Part shown: positions 41,027-52,430 of the stretch, piece after piece
Layout: each line of letters starts with the position of its first letter
Position numbering within the stretch: position 1 is the first letter of the stretch
Source: Melastoma dodecandrum
Taxonomy: Eukaryota; Streptophyta; Magnoliopsida; Myrtales; Melastomataceae
Direction: 5' to 3'
Assembly: GCA_029817715.1 (NCBI GenBank)
Contig: JARUPY010000405.1
Location: 149,577-213,576, forward strand
Length of the DNA stretch: 64,000 bases
Notes under the pieces: generated by a model
Told to the model about the DNA's origin: nothing
Seen by the model: the letters and a program-made list of their open reading frames with translations, nothing else
Database searches by the model: none
Position numbers and translations under genes: made by a program

Positions 41027-41836
41027 TCAGTCTGCATACAATGCCCGAATGCCATCAATATCATCATGGTCAAGTTCCCTCCTAATTCGCCCATAGGCAA
41101 ATGTCTTATACATCACGGCACTCCGGCTGTCGCTGTGCCCAAGCCCGAGAAGGTGCCCAATCTCATGCAACGCGACCGATTCTAGGTCAAGGGTATTGGG
41201 AGCTTCGACCGTGCTCCAGTCCTCGTCCTTGTCAAAGTGCATAGTTCCATTTGTCGGAGCAAAGGAATGAGCAAATTTACCGCCACGGCCATCAAAGGGT
41301 CTTGAATCCCCGTGTGCGCCTCTATAGAATCCTATCTTTATTTGCGGCGTACAGAAAATGCCCTTCACCTCTTTGAAAGTGAATTCTGTCACAGCTGACC
41401 ATGTCGAGAAGGCCCTCGATATGGCCTCACTTACGTTTTTGGACGGGATAGGCTTGCTGGTAGTGAAGACGTACTTGAGTTTCCTCATGAATTTAGGCCA
41501 TTTGGGATTTCCCGGATAGAAAGTATACTGCGGCGTGATGTTGTCTGCCGAGGAATGGTCGGGGACACTGACACGACGCTGACTCATCATCATCAAAGTG
41601 TGGGACTCTATTCTTCCCGAGACATTCAATCCATAGAAAGTTTGGTACTTCCTCAGGGCAGACGCCAATGCCTCGTCATAGGCGTCGTCGTCGATGGAGG
41701 TATAATTCTCTGACAAGTAGCCGTCGGCCTTGAGATGATTCTTTGCAAACCTCATCACATCATCAGATTCGAGACTGGGGATTATCGACAACAATAGAAG
41801 GAAAAGGACCGAAAGGATGATGGAGTTTGGGGCCAT
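41027..41836 (-). CDS. Matrixin copy 5, cysteine switch lost
   Basis: Intact 269-codon frame with signal peptide, propeptide and complete catalytic domain. The switch region reads QRRVSVPD; the Cys codon position is GTC (Val), one step from the GGC of copies 3, 7 and 8. The structural site HGD and the catalytic site [11 protein letters not shown] are intact and the C-terminus is normal. TATA box at 41877-41884 (minus strand TATATAAA). It is the centre-most full copy, facing the right arm. Confidence 0.9.
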   Translation of the reverse strand: MAPNSIILSVLFLLLLSIIPSLESDDVMRFAKNHLKADGYLSENYTSIDDDAYDEALASALRKYQTFYGLNVSGRIESHTLMMMSQRRVSVPDHSSADNITPQYTFYPGNPKWPKFMRKLKYVFTTSKPIPSKNVSEAISRAFSTWSAVTEFTFKEVKGIFCTPQIKIGFYRGAHGDSRPFDGRGGKFAHSFAPTNGTMHFDKDEDWSTVEAPNTLDLESVALHEIGHLLGLGHSDSRSAVMYKTFAYGRIRRELDHDDIDGIRALYAD

Positions 41837-41876
41837 TGTCTTTGATGTGTGTATTGATTGATGGATACATAGTCAG

Positions 41877-41884
41877 TTTATATA
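41877..41884 (-). promoter_or_regulatory. TATA box of matrixin copy 5
   Basis: Minus strand TATATAAA about 45 bp upstream of the ATG. Confidence 0.6.
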
Positions 41885-42597
41885 GATAACAATTGCATTA
41901 ATCAATATTTTTCTTTAGAGTACAATTAACTTGGATAACATTGTTAGTTTGTGTATCAGTTTGGATATACAAGTTAATCCATTGGGATTAATGCTGCAAA
42001 ATCCATCTTAAAATCGTAACTAATTTGAGAATAGAATTTAGTACGTTCACATTCTTCATTAAAAAAAGTAGAATCAACTTGGATTTGTATGCCAAATATG
42101 CCCTTAATTAATTGTCTTTGATATTAACTAATGGGTGATAATTTATAGCAAGAAATGGATCGAGTACTATTTGATACTAATCAAATCTTTGCTTAGCTCG
42201 TTCTTAAGGGAACGAGTTGCTAGGATTAAGCTCCTTGGAATTTTGATTTTCTAGTTCATTGTCCTTGTGATATTTCTTCGAGTATTTGCCAATTATCTTA
42301 AGAGGATAACTGTTTCAATCTAACTCGCTTAAGATATAAACGTTTTCTTTTCATATAGTTCTTTGATCCTAAAGGACCTTTCTGTTTTGGACAGCCGGTT
42401 GATACATAGAATTCTAAGAGCCTATTAAAACTTTGAATTTCGAGGGTCTGAGCCCGAGGACAATCCCAGTTAGTATTTAAGTTTTGTGACCTGATTTTGT
42501 ACGCTTTCTAATTTTTTGACAATGAAAACAACAATCCATGATCATAAATTATCTTGTTTAAACATGGTCGTTCTCACTTCTCTTCTATGGTTATCCT
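41885..42597. other. Upstream flank of copy 5; no gene
   Basis: The first ~300 bp resemble the 5' flanks of copies 3 and 7. The remainder (42200-42597) is unrecognised. Confidence 0.45.
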
Positions 42598-42624
42598 CTC
42601 GAACGATCTCCTATAACACCTTAA
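42598..42624 (+). repeat. 27-bp direct repeat, left copy
   Basis: Identical to 44596-44622. Together they bracket a 2-kb block containing a matrixin fragment and a gypsy gag fragment. Confidence 0.85.
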
Positions 42625-42669
42625 CAAGAATAGTGGTGGCCTGAACTTTGTTTAACTGAACGTGTTGGG

Positions 42670-42925
42670 ATGAATAGGGCCCGACACGTTGATGTTGATG
42701 AGTCAGCTTCGTTGCGGTGTCTTCGACCCTCCCTCGACAGGCAACACCAGGCTACATTATGCTTTCCTTTCGGGAAATCCCAAATGGCCAAAATCCATGA
42801 GGAAACTCAAGTACAATTTCAATACCAAGACGCCTCTCTCGTCCAAAACCATAAGTAAGGCCATATCAAGCGCGTTCCCAACATGGTCAGCCATATTAGG
42901 ATTCACTTTCAAGAAGGGGTCATGA
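42670..42925 (+). pseudogene. Matrixin fragment, copy 6, with cysteine switch
   Basis: Encodes GPDTLMLMSQLRCGVFDPPS, then PKWPKSMRKLKY and SSAFPTWSAILGFTFK, i.e. the end of the propeptide and the start of the catalytic domain (about residues 77-157 of copy 1). The switch Cys is retained (LRCGVFD). The signal peptide, zinc site and C-terminus are absent. Confidence 0.85.
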
Positions 42926-43258
42926 CTGTTTGAGGTGAATAACACGTTACGAACAACGTGAAGTAGTAAGGAAATAAAATGTAGTCGCCAATAAACTTAA
43001 AACAAACAGAAAGGAATGACGGAAGTAAAGGAAAAATCACACAATGGACAAATTTATTTCTAGTATTGCAAAAAATGACTAAGTATAGAAGGACAACCAA
43101 GTAACCCTTTGGAGTCTCAGAATGATTGTCGAGTCTAATTACAAGAAAGACGTGGATGGATACAGAGGCAAGCCACAGGTACCGTTCCATTTCGACTTCG
43201 TTTGCCCTTTCTTTTCACCTTTTTTATTTCTTTGGGCACCAGTCCTTCTTTTGTGGCC

Positions 43259-44114
43259 CTAATCATCCTTCGTAGGGTCATTAGCTTTGGTAAGCTTTTG
43301 TAAAAGTATATTCTTTTTACTTTTGAATTGGCAAGCCCAACGAAAATCTACAAGAGCATCGGTAGCCGCAATGGCGGTAGGGAGATCCTTCACCCCTTGT
43401 CGCCTCAACTCAACTTGAGCGCATGGTTGTAGCCCATACATGAAATTGAAAAGCTTATCTGCATCCGACATATCCATGATATCCAACATCAAAGAGGTAA
43501 ACTGTTTCACATAATCCCTCACTGTACCAACATGTTCAAAGCCTCCTTCGCAACCCAACTAGTATTGCATGGTAATAAGTGATCCGTCAATTCCTTCTTA
43601 ATGGACTCCCACGTATCAATCTGAGGAAGCCTCGCATTGCGGTCCTCCTTTACTCTAGTCCGCCACCAAAGTTTCGCATCACCGAAAAGGTACATCGCCG
43701 TAATCGATACCTTCTCGTTCTCGGGCACTCTTGCCTCGAGAAAGTATTTCTCAATGTCCCACAAGAAATTTGTAATACCTTTGCGTCACGACAATCATCA
43801 AAGAACTAGGGTTCGGGAACCCTCAACTTAGAACGCAAATCACCAAAACCAACCACCGAAGCGGCCATTGCCCTTCTGAGAACGGCCAACTCGCTCTCGA
43901 TATCACCTTGTTGACTGCACAATCTTGCGCCACTCACCGAAATAAGAGAGGTTTCTAGATGAGCCATCCCTACCCGAAGTTCGTCCAACATGTTGAATAT
44001 CGAAACGAGATCCTCGGAAGGGGGATCCCCCATCAGCCTCTCCAACCGTCCAAACCTCTCAGTGATCGGCATCGCCATCTCCGCATAAGACTGCGGTCTA
44101 ATGCCAACTGTCAC
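43259..44114 (-). pseudogene. Ty3/gypsy gag fragment
   Basis: Minus-strand frames encode LAVLRRAMAAS near the start, then EKYFLEARVPENEKVSITAM and FGDAKLWWRTRV, then VRDYVKQFTSLMLDIMDMSD and LQPCAQVELRRQGVKDLPTA, the retrotransposon gag core of plant chromovirus-like elements. Three frames are needed, so frameshifts and stops are present. No pol follows within the window. Confidence 0.85.
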
Positions 44115-44595
44115 AAGGGTAATTTTGCTATCAAGTAAATTCCCCTTGTGGGCGTCGCGTCTCGCCCTCGAGCACGACTAGCCTATGCATAATGGAAGCT
44201 TACAAGTGTTAGGTGAATGACACCCTTTTGTGTTTTCATTAAGAGTCCCAGAATACAAGTTATCTTGCCTACGCCCCTTTACAAACCCTCCTATAGGGGT
44301 CGTGGCTCTACACAAAACATTACAACATTTCACTATAGGCATATGGCTTCAGGGGGTGCCCAATGCAACCGCCCTTAACCGACCCTAGGATCCCCCCTTT
44401 CGGAAGGGGCACCCCTTCCCAATAGACATGACCCTACATCTTTTCAATGATCCTCAGACAGCCTGTTCCTCCTCATGGACACATCTTTACGTGAACCATC
44501 ATGTCTATTTGTGCCTCCCACAAGAACGTTGCTCAAGGAGCCTTCCATGAGCGTGCCTTCACCGTCCCATGCCCTTAGCATGTGACAATTATTCG
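44115..44595. other. Probable retrotransposon leader/LTR remnant
   Basis: Non-coding sequence upstream (minus-strand sense) of the gag fragment, ending at the 27-bp direct repeat. Possibly leader or LTR of the same gypsy element; no clear LTR ends. Confidence 0.35.
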
Positions 44596-44622
44596 CTCGA
44601 ACGATCTCCTATAACACCTTAA
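44596..44622 (+). repeat. 27-bp direct repeat, right copy
   Basis: Same 27 bases as 42598-42624, starting ctcgaacgatctcctataac. Confidence 0.85.
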
Positions 44623-44624
44623 TT

Positions 44625-44775
44625 GTCTTTTCGTGATTTTCGTATTTCAGCCATTGTCAATTGTTGACTTTCAATTTTATCTTCCATTAGCTTTCGAGCG
44701 TGCCGCTCCGACTCTATTGCTCGGAGACACCCCATTATCCCGGAATACAATCTCATCGTATTATTAATTTCATCG
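44625..44775 (-). pseudogene. Conserved spacer module A, copy 2
   Basis: Reverse complement of 38855-39010 and similar to 51718-51960. It lies at the matching position upstream of matrixin copy 7. Confidence 0.45.
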
Positions 44776-45287
44776 TATTATTAATGCAAAACATATAAAA
44801 CTTTGAGACAAAACAACAAAAGCAAAAGGTGATAAATTCATATTCGTTTCTACCTTATTGCATTTATTTAAATAAAATAAAAATATTTATGTGGAATTTG
44901 ACTACTGTTCAGTTGCCTTAAGAACAAGTTAAGCAATGATTAGTGTAATGTCAAATAGATTTGGTAGGCTAAGGAAAAATTTCATTGATATCAAATACTA
45001 CACGAATCCATTTCGTTTGATATAAATTATCATCCATTAGTTCATAATATCAGCCACAGTTATTTAAGGACATATTTGATATATAAATTCGTATTAATGC
45101 TACAATTCTTTACTAAAAATATGTGAAGAATCTGTATGGGTTAACCTCTATTCTCAAATTAATTATATATTTTTAAGTTGGATTTGTGGAGAATGTGAAT
45201 GGATTAACTTCTGATACACAAACTAACAATGTTAACTTTTATTACAAATTAATTATACTTCAAAGCAAAATATTGATGAATGCAATC

Positions 45288-45295
45288 TATATAAA
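45288..45295 (+). promoter_or_regulatory. TATA box of matrixin copy 7
   Basis: TATATAAA about 45 bp upstream of the ATG, matching copy 3. Confidence 0.6.
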
Positions 45296-45335
45296 ATAAC
45301 TATCTATCCATCAGTCAATATACATATCAAAGACA

Positions 45336-46145
45336 ATGGCCCCAAACTCCGTCATCCTTTCGGCCCTCTTCCTTCTATTGTTGTCGATAAGCCCCAGTCT
45401 CGAATTTGATGATGTGATGAGGTTTGCAAAGAATCCCCTCAAGGCTTTTGGCTACTTGTCGGAGAATTATACCTCCATTGACGACGACGCATATGACGAG
45501 GCATTGGCGTCTTCCCTGAGAAAGTACCAAACTTTATATGGATTGAATGTCTCGGGAGGAATAGAGCCCCACACGTTGATGATGATGAGTCGGCCTCGTG
45601 GCAGTGTCCCCGACCATTCCTCGGCACAAAACATCACGCCGCAGTATGCTTTCTATCCGGGAAATCTCAAATGGCCTAAACATATGAGGAGACTCAGGTA
45701 CACCTTCAATACAGGCAAGCCTACCCCGTCCAAAAACGTAACAGAGGCCATATCGAGGGTGTTCTCGTCATGGTCAGCCGTGACAGAATTCACTTTCAAA
45801 GAGGTGTTGGGCAATTTCAGAGCGCCACAAATAAAGATAGGATTCTATAGACGCCAACACGGGTGTCCAAGTCCCTTCGATGGTCGTGGCGGTTCCTTTG
45901 CTCATGCCTTCGCTCCGACAAGCGGAGTTATGCATTTTGATGCCGACGAGGACTGGGGCACGATTGAAGCTCCCAATATCCTTGACCTAGAATCGGTCGC
46001 GCTGCACGAGATTGGGCACCTTCTCGGGCTTGAACACAGCGACAGGCAGAGTGCCGTGATGTATTGGACATTTGGTTATGGGAAAATTAGGAGGGAACTT
46101 GACCAAGATGATATTGATGGCATTCGGGCCTTGTATGCGGACTGA
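45336..46145 (+). CDS. Matrixin copy 7, cysteine switch lost
   Basis: Intact 269-codon frame, very similar to copy 3, its mirror partner. Switch PRGSVPD (Cys89 to Gly), structural site HGC instead of HGD, catalytic site [11 protein letters not shown], Met-turn SAVMY, C-terminus DDIDGIRALYAD. Signal peptide at ~1-23. The 3' flank runs into the Copia element at 46198; in the left arm the same flank continues uninterrupted to copy 2. Confidence 0.9.
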   Translation: MAPNSVILSALFLLLLSISPSLEFDDVMRFAKNPLKAFGYLSENYTSIDDDAYDEALASSLRKYQTLYGLNVSGGIEPHTLMMMSRPRGSVPDHSSAQNITPQYAFYPGNLKWPKHMRRLRYTFNTGKPTPSKNVTEAISRVFSSWSAVTEFTFKEVLGNFRAPQIKIGFYRRQHGCPSPFDGRGGSFAHAFAPTSGVMHFDADEDWGTIEAPNILDLESVALHEIGHLLGLEHSDRQSAVMYWTFGYGKIRRELDQDDIDGIRALYAD

Positions 46146-46197
46146 ACAGTAAGTAGTCCAGTTCCTGATAAAACATCTTCAGATTATTTCACTAGCT

Positions 46198-46884
46198 TGA
46201 TGGGATGTGACACAAACTACAACACCCCGAAATACGTCGAATGACTTCTTAAGGCCAGATTATGTTTCTCACAGCGGAAATAAATAATTAACGACGAAGA
46301 AACAACACCGAGATTTTACGTGGAAACCTCCTCAATGTGAGGAGTAAAACCACGGCCCGAGGCACCACTAAACTTCCACTAAAACAACAAAGAAGTGGGT
46401 ATACAAGTGTTCCTCTCTAAACACCAATAATCAGCTCTCAATCCTCTTCCTAACTCAACGTAAACATCAAGAATCCATCTTGGAAATCATACGCTAAGGA
46501 TATCAAATGAAGAGAAGCTGAAAATCATAAACACACAATCTGCCGTCTCGGATACAATACGAAATCTCCAGCAGAAAGACTTCAATCGCCAATCTAACCG
46601 CTCAGAATGAAGAAGCTCAAGTAAGGAATACTTCCTCAAAGTTTCACGAGATTCTAACGGTGCGATCGGCGGGAACAGACCAAGAAGCAAACGTCGCTCA
46701 GGCTGGAATGGAGCTGCGGCGGGATCCAAAAACACCTCCTTGGTGGCAACCTCCACTTGTATATTCTTAGGTCTGAAGATAACCCTAAAAAAAAATACCT
46801 TAAATACTTGTGGGCTTTTTGGGCTTCATCTATGTACAAAACATAGGCTTGGGCTACTCCACATATGGAGAGAAATACCCAACA
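46198..46884 (-). repeat. 3' LTR, 687 bp
   Basis: Minus-strand ends TGTTGGGTATTTC and GTCACATCCCATCA; next to it the purine tract GAGAGGGGGAGATT (complement of about 46885-46898). Confidence 0.93.
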
Positions 46885-46889
46885 AATCT

Positions 46890-49611
46890 CCCCCTCTCGA
46901 CTATGTGGAAGAACTCGCCGTGATAACGGCGACTTGACGACAAGTAATAATCCTTTCTCTAGAAAGTGCTTTTGTCATCATATCCGATCCATTATCATCA
47001 GTATGGATCTTCTCAATATGCACCAATTTTGAATTCACAACATCTCGAATCCAATGGTATCTCATATCAATATGCTTCGACTTCGCATGTAAAGTAGAAT
47101 TCTTCGCAAGATATATGGCACTTTGGTTATCACAGAAGAGAACATACCGTTCTTGATTGAATCCAAGTTCTTGAAGAAAATTCTTCATCCATAATAACTC
47201 TTTGCACGCTTCCGTTGCGGCAATGAATTCCGCCTCGGTAGTAGAAAGTGCAACACATTTCTGAAGCCTAAATTGCCAAGAAACGGCTCCCCTGCAAAGG
47301 TAATCAGATAACCAGATGTCGACTTACGAGTATCAATATCTCCAGCCATATCTGCATCTGCATAGCCAATCAACTTTGGCTCACCACCTCCGAAACATAT
47401 ACCATAATCTGCGGTACCACGCAAATACCTCATGATCCATTTCACCACATTCCAATGCTCCTTACCAGGATTAGACAAGAATCGGCTCACCACGCTAACA
47501 GCATGCGCAATATCAGGTCTCGTGCACACGATAGCATACATCAAACTACCAACAGCAGAACTATAAGGAACCTTCTGCATATACTACCTATGCTCATCAG
47601 AAGAAGGACAATGATCGCGGCTCAACTTAACTCCAGAAGGAAATGGAGAACTTATTGCTTTAGCATTTTCAATATTGAACCTTTCCAACACTTTGTGAAT
47701 ATACTTCTCCTGCGATAAGAAGATCTTCTTCTCTTCTCTTCTTCTGGTAATCCTCATGGCAAGAATCTGTTCTGCAGGACCTAAGTCTTTCATAGCAAAA
47801 GACTTGTTCAATTGCTTCTTCAATTGATTAATGCGGGATATATTCATGCCAACAAGAAGCATATCATCCACATACAATAAGAGAATAATGAAGTCATCAT
47901 CACCAAACCTCTGAAAGAAGACACAATGGTCTGTGTTGGTTCTGGTGTAGCCATGCTCCCCCATAAAGGACTCAAACTTCATATACCATTGCCTTGGAGC
48001 TTATTTTAAACCGTAAAGACTTTTGTTGAGCTTGCACACAAAATCTTCTTTTCCTTTTACAATGAAACCTTCAGGTTGTTCCATGTAAATCTCTTCGTGC
48101 AAGTCACCATGAAGAAAGGCTGTCTTAACATCCATTTGCTCAATCTCCAAGTCAAGGCTAGCAGCTAAACCCATCACAACTCGAATAGATGACATCTTGA
48201 CAACCGGAGAGAATATCTCATCAAAATCAATTCCTTTCCTCTGACTAAAGCCCTTTACAACCAATCTCGCTTTATATCGCGGCCGAGAGTTGTGTTCATG
48301 CTTTACCCTGAATATCCATCTGTTCTTCAAGGCACGCTTACCCTTAGGCAACTTCACCAAATCATAAGTATTATTGTCGTGAAGCGATTTCATCTCATCA
48401 TCCATAGCACGAACCCATTCTTCCTTTTGCTCACTCTCCATAGCTTCTGCAAAATATTCGGGTTCTCCCCCATCAGTCAACAAAACATACTCATTAACTG
48501 GATACCTGGTGGATGGTTGTCGTTCTCTCAACGACCTTCTGAGTGGCACGTCACTTGGAGCTTCAGTTGTTGGTAAATCATCAACAACTTCGGTTTCAAT
48601 CTCATCAGTCCCATGCTCATCATCCTGAACTTCACTTTGGGATGGAATTGACACAGGAGGAACGATACTCATATCCAAGTTCTCACTTCTAGAAGCAGTT
48701 GAAGGTTTCACCTTCTCAATATCCTCAATAGTCTGATCCTCTATAAAAACCGCATCTCTGCTTCGAATAAGCTTCTTCGAGATCGGATCATAAAATCTGT
48801 AGCCAAACTCATCCTGACCATATCCGATGAAAACACATTGCTTTGACTTCAAATCAAGCTTACTTCTCTCATCACTTGGAATATGCACAAAAGCTTTACA
48901 TCCAAAAACTTTCAAGTGATCATAAGAGGGATCCTTACCACTCCAAACTTGATTTGGAACATCAAACTTCAAGGGAACACATGGTGTAAGATTTAACACG
49001 TGAACAACAGTGTTAAGAGCTTCTCCCCAAAATGACTTCGGTAACTTGGCATGTGAAAGAATACATCTTACCCGTTCAACGAGTGTCTTGTTCATCCTCT
49101 CTGCTAACCCATTTAACTGAGGTGTCTTGGGTGGCGTCTTTTGATGTCGGATGCCATGTTGTCTACAATACTCATCAAATGGCCCCGAATACTCACCTCC
49201 ATTATCAGATCGAATGCACTTGAGCTTTCTTCCAGTTTCCCTCTCAACCGAAACATGAAACTGTTTGAACACATCTATAACTTGGCTCTTGTGCTTCAAA
49301 GTATAAACCCAAGTCTTTCTTGAATGATCATCAATGAAAGTAACAAAATAAAGAGATCCACCTATGGTCTGAACCTTCATAGGACCGCATAAATCTGAAT
49401 GAACCAAATCAAGAACATTCTCTTTTCTTTCAGACGATGAAGAAAAAGAAATACGATTCTGCTTTCCTGCCAAACAATGATCACACCTCTGCAAGCCGGC
49501 ACTCTCCAAACCAGATAATACGTTCTTTCTGCCTAAGAGAGAAAGACTTTTCTCACTGATATGACCAAGCCTTTTATGCCACAACTCAGATATAGCTACA
49601 TTTTCAGCCAC
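46890..49611 (-). pseudogene. Copia integrase, reverse transcriptase and RNase H
   Basis: The long frame 48001-49611 holds integrase ([36 protein letters not shown]) and the first part of RT ([13 protein letters not shown]). A TAA at 48001-48003 interrupts the conserved SLYGLK-AP motif. RT continues at 47584-47982 (YVDDMLLVG), then a TAG (47584-47586), RNase H region [20 protein letters not shown], a frameshift near 47265 and the end (ADMAGDIDTRKSTSGY; DNQSAIYLAKNS; MMTKALSRER). Three or more lesions make it inactive. Confidence 0.93.
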
Positions 49612-50871
49612 ATTACAACATGACTCGCAATCTTAGCATGCAACATGTATAAAGATGAAGATCTCTCACCTCTGGCTACAATCATCGAACATTTGGTAAG
49701 CTTCCATCTTCTATTTGCAAAGGTACTACAATAACCATCATCATCTAGCTTTCCAGTTGAAATCAAATTCAACCTGATATCTGGAACATGTTTCACATCT
49801 TTCAAAATCAACTTGGAACCAATACTAGTCTCCAAGCAAATATCACCAATGCCAACAACCTTTGCCTCACCATCATTTTCCAACTTCACACAACCGAAAC
49901 TACCTGGTGTATAAGAAGTGAAGAAGTCCTTCCGGGAGGTAGTATGAGTAGAAGCACCACTGTCAATCACCCAACTGGTCTCGTGGCTAGTCAAATTAAC
50001 CACGTCAGAATCATAGACAATCAGAAAATCCTCAGTAGTAGTGGCAACCCGTTCCGCATCACTACTTTCACCTGATTTCTTCTCTTTACCCTTGTCCTTA
50101 TACTTCTGTTTATTCTCCTTCTTCAAAAGCCGACAGAAAGGCTTGATATGTCCTTTCTTCCCGCAATGATGGCACTCAACATCAGCAAACTTTCCTCGAG
50201 ACTTGCTCCTGCTATTTCCATCTCTACTCTTCGGCCCACGGCTATAACCTCTCCCCCGTGACTCGGTAACCAGAATATCCGACTTCGAAGAAGAATTAGA
50301 ATCAAGAGATTTTCTCCTCACCTCTTCATTCATACAGCTAGCCTTCGCCAGATCATATGTAACCACTCCTTTTGGAGCTGAATTAGAAACAGATGTCCTG
50401 AAAGTATCCCAAGTATGCGGCAAACTGCCAAATAACCATAAGCCAAGCAACATCCTCAAATCTGAGACCCATGGAAGACAACTGATTAATATAACCCTGA
50501 AAGCTGTTGATATGATCCGCCATAGAGGAACCATCCTTATACTTCAATCCCAACAGCTGATTCATGACGTACATCTTGTTGCTTCCTGTATTGCTAGCAT
50601 ATAGCTCCTCAAGCTTACTCCAAAGAGTCCGAGCATGGTTGATTCCACTGATATGATTCAGCACATTATCCTCAACCCACTGTCTGATATATCCACATAC
50701 TTGCCTATGAAAGATAGTTCACTGCTCATCTGTCTTATCATCTGGTTTTTCTGTACATAAAACAGGCATGTAATAATTCTTCACATAAAGCAAATCTTCC
50801 ATTCGAGATTTCCAAGAAGAATAATTTGAACCAGTCAACATAATCATCTGGCTCGTATTAGCCTCCATCAT
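49612..50871 (-). pseudogene. Copia gag and protease region
   Basis: Starts ATG at 50871 (two tandem ATGs), with gag sequence LTGSNYSSWKSRMEDLLY, a premature TGA at 50719-50721, a frameshift near 50440, zinc knuckle CHHCGKKGHIKPFC and protease WVIDSGASTHTT. A further frame change near 49605 separates it from integrase. Confidence 0.88.
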
Positions 50872-50900
50872 TCAACACAGATCACAATCAAATAAACTGC

Positions 50901-50912
50901 GCTCTGATACCA
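50901..50912 (-). other. tRNA-iMet primer binding site
   Basis: Minus strand TGGTATCAGAGC two bases inside the 5' LTR. Confidence 0.9.
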
Positions 50913-50914
50913 CT

Positions 50915-51600
50915 TGATGGGATGTGACACAAACTACAACACCCCGAAATACGTCGAATGACTTCTTAAGGCCAGATTATGTTTCTCACAGCGGAAATAA
51001 ATAATTAACGACGAAGAAACAACACCGAGATTTTACGTGGAAACCTCCTCAATGTGAGGAGTAAAACCACGGCCCGAGACACCACTAAACTTCCACTAAA
51101 ACAACAAAGAAGTGGGTATACAAGTGTTCCTCTCTAAACACCAATAATCAGCTCTCAATCCTCTTCCTAACTCAATGTAAACATCAAGAATCCATCTTGG
51201 AAATCATACGCTAAGGATATCAAATGAAGAGAAGCTGAAAATCATAAACACACAATCTGCCGTCTCGGATACAATACGAAATCTCCAGAAAAAAGACTTC
51301 AATCGCCAATCTAACCGCTCAGAGTGAAGAAGCTCAAGTAATGAATGCTTCCTCAAAGTTTCACGAGATTCTAACGGTGCGATCGGCGGGAACAGACCAA
51401 GAAGCAAACATCGTCCAGGCTGGAATGGAGCTGCGGCGGGATCCAAAAACACCTCCTTGGTGGCAACCTCCACTTGTATATTCTTAGGTCTGAAGATAAC
51501 CCTAAAAAAAATACCTTAAATACTTGTGGGCTTTTTGGGCTTCATCTATGTACAAAACATAGGCTTGGGCTACTCCACATATGGAGAGAAATACCCAACA
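50915..51600 (-). repeat. 5' LTR, 686 bp
   Basis: Direct copy of 46198-46884 with about ten scattered differences and one A-run length difference. Confidence 0.93.
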
Positions 51601-51717
51601 TAGCTATGATAAACAACTTAAACTTAAAGACGTTAGAGTCTTCCTCTAACACGAAGCTGAGATTCCAATGTGTTTAAATCAATTGTAAAATTACATGAAA
51701 TCAATACGAATAGAAAT

Positions 51718-51960
51718 TTAAAATCTTATCTCGTGCGTCGTACAGAAACATCGTGAAGTTATAGACGAAGAGACTACCGAATTAACTATACGGACGGGCT
51801 CTTCACGTGATTTGCATAGTTCATCCATCGTCAATAGTTGACTCTCAATTTTATCTTCCATTAGCTTTCGAGCGTGCCGCTCCGAATCTATTGCTCGGAG
51901 ACACCCCATTACATCCCGGAATACGATCTCGTCGTATTATTAATCTCATCGTCTTTAATT
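51718..51960 (-). pseudogene. Conserved spacer module A, copy 3 (best preserved)
   Basis: The minus strand reads an open block with FRDVMGCLRAIDSERHARK, MEDKIESQLLTMDEL, then CKSREEPVRIVNSVVSS. Charged and helical in character; no family recognised. Related segments lie upstream of copies 3 and 7. In copy 2's upstream region it has been deleted. Confidence 0.45.
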
Positions 51961-52370
51961 TTCACAGAAAAGTTCGCATTTACATTATTTCTCAAAGGAA
52001 ATTAACAATCATAATTAAAAAAAAATACATTTATGTTTTCTTATACATTTTGGTTCGCTTGCCTTAATATTTAAATACATTTGATAGACTAAGCAAACAT
52101 TTGATTAATATCAAATACTACCCAAATCCATTTCGTTTGATATAAATTATCATCCATTAGTTCATAATATCGATGACAATTAATTAAGGACTTGATTCTA
52201 TATTTTTTTATGAAAAATATGTGAAGAATATGACTGGATTAACTTCTATTCTCAAATTAATTATACGTTTTTAAGTTGGATTTTTTAGCATGTGAGTAAT
52301 CGAAATGGATTAATTCCTATCTAATTAATGATACTCTAAAGAAAAATATTGATGAATGACATTTATTGTC

Positions 52371-52377
52371 TATATAA
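52371..52377 (+). promoter_or_regulatory. TATA box of matrixin copy 8
   Basis: TATATAA 60 bp upstream of the ATG, followed by the conserved ccattagttaata and atcaaagacaATG. Confidence 0.65.
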
Positions 52378-52430
52378 ACTGACTATTTTGGAGGGGTCTC
52401 TCCATTAGTTAATACTAACTATCAAAGACA

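Larger units (their letters stand above)
46198..51600 (-). mobile_element. Full-length but decayed Ty1/Copia retrotransposon (TNT1/Tork-like)
   Basis: LTRs at 46198-46884 (687 bp) and 50915-51600 (686 bp) in direct orientation, with identical target-site duplications TAGCT (46193-46197 and 51601-51605). On the minus strand: tRNA-iMet primer site, gag with CCHC knuckle, protease, integrase, RT, RNase H, polypurine tract. The LTRs differ at roughly ten positions by eye, so it is older than the 9128-15261 element. The empty site (ttagctatgataaaca) survives in the left arm at about 37398-37420. Confidence 0.96.

Noticed and set aside
42909..43190. 93-codon minus-strand frame next to the gypsy gag fragment
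   Set aside because: No retroviral motif; composition looks random.
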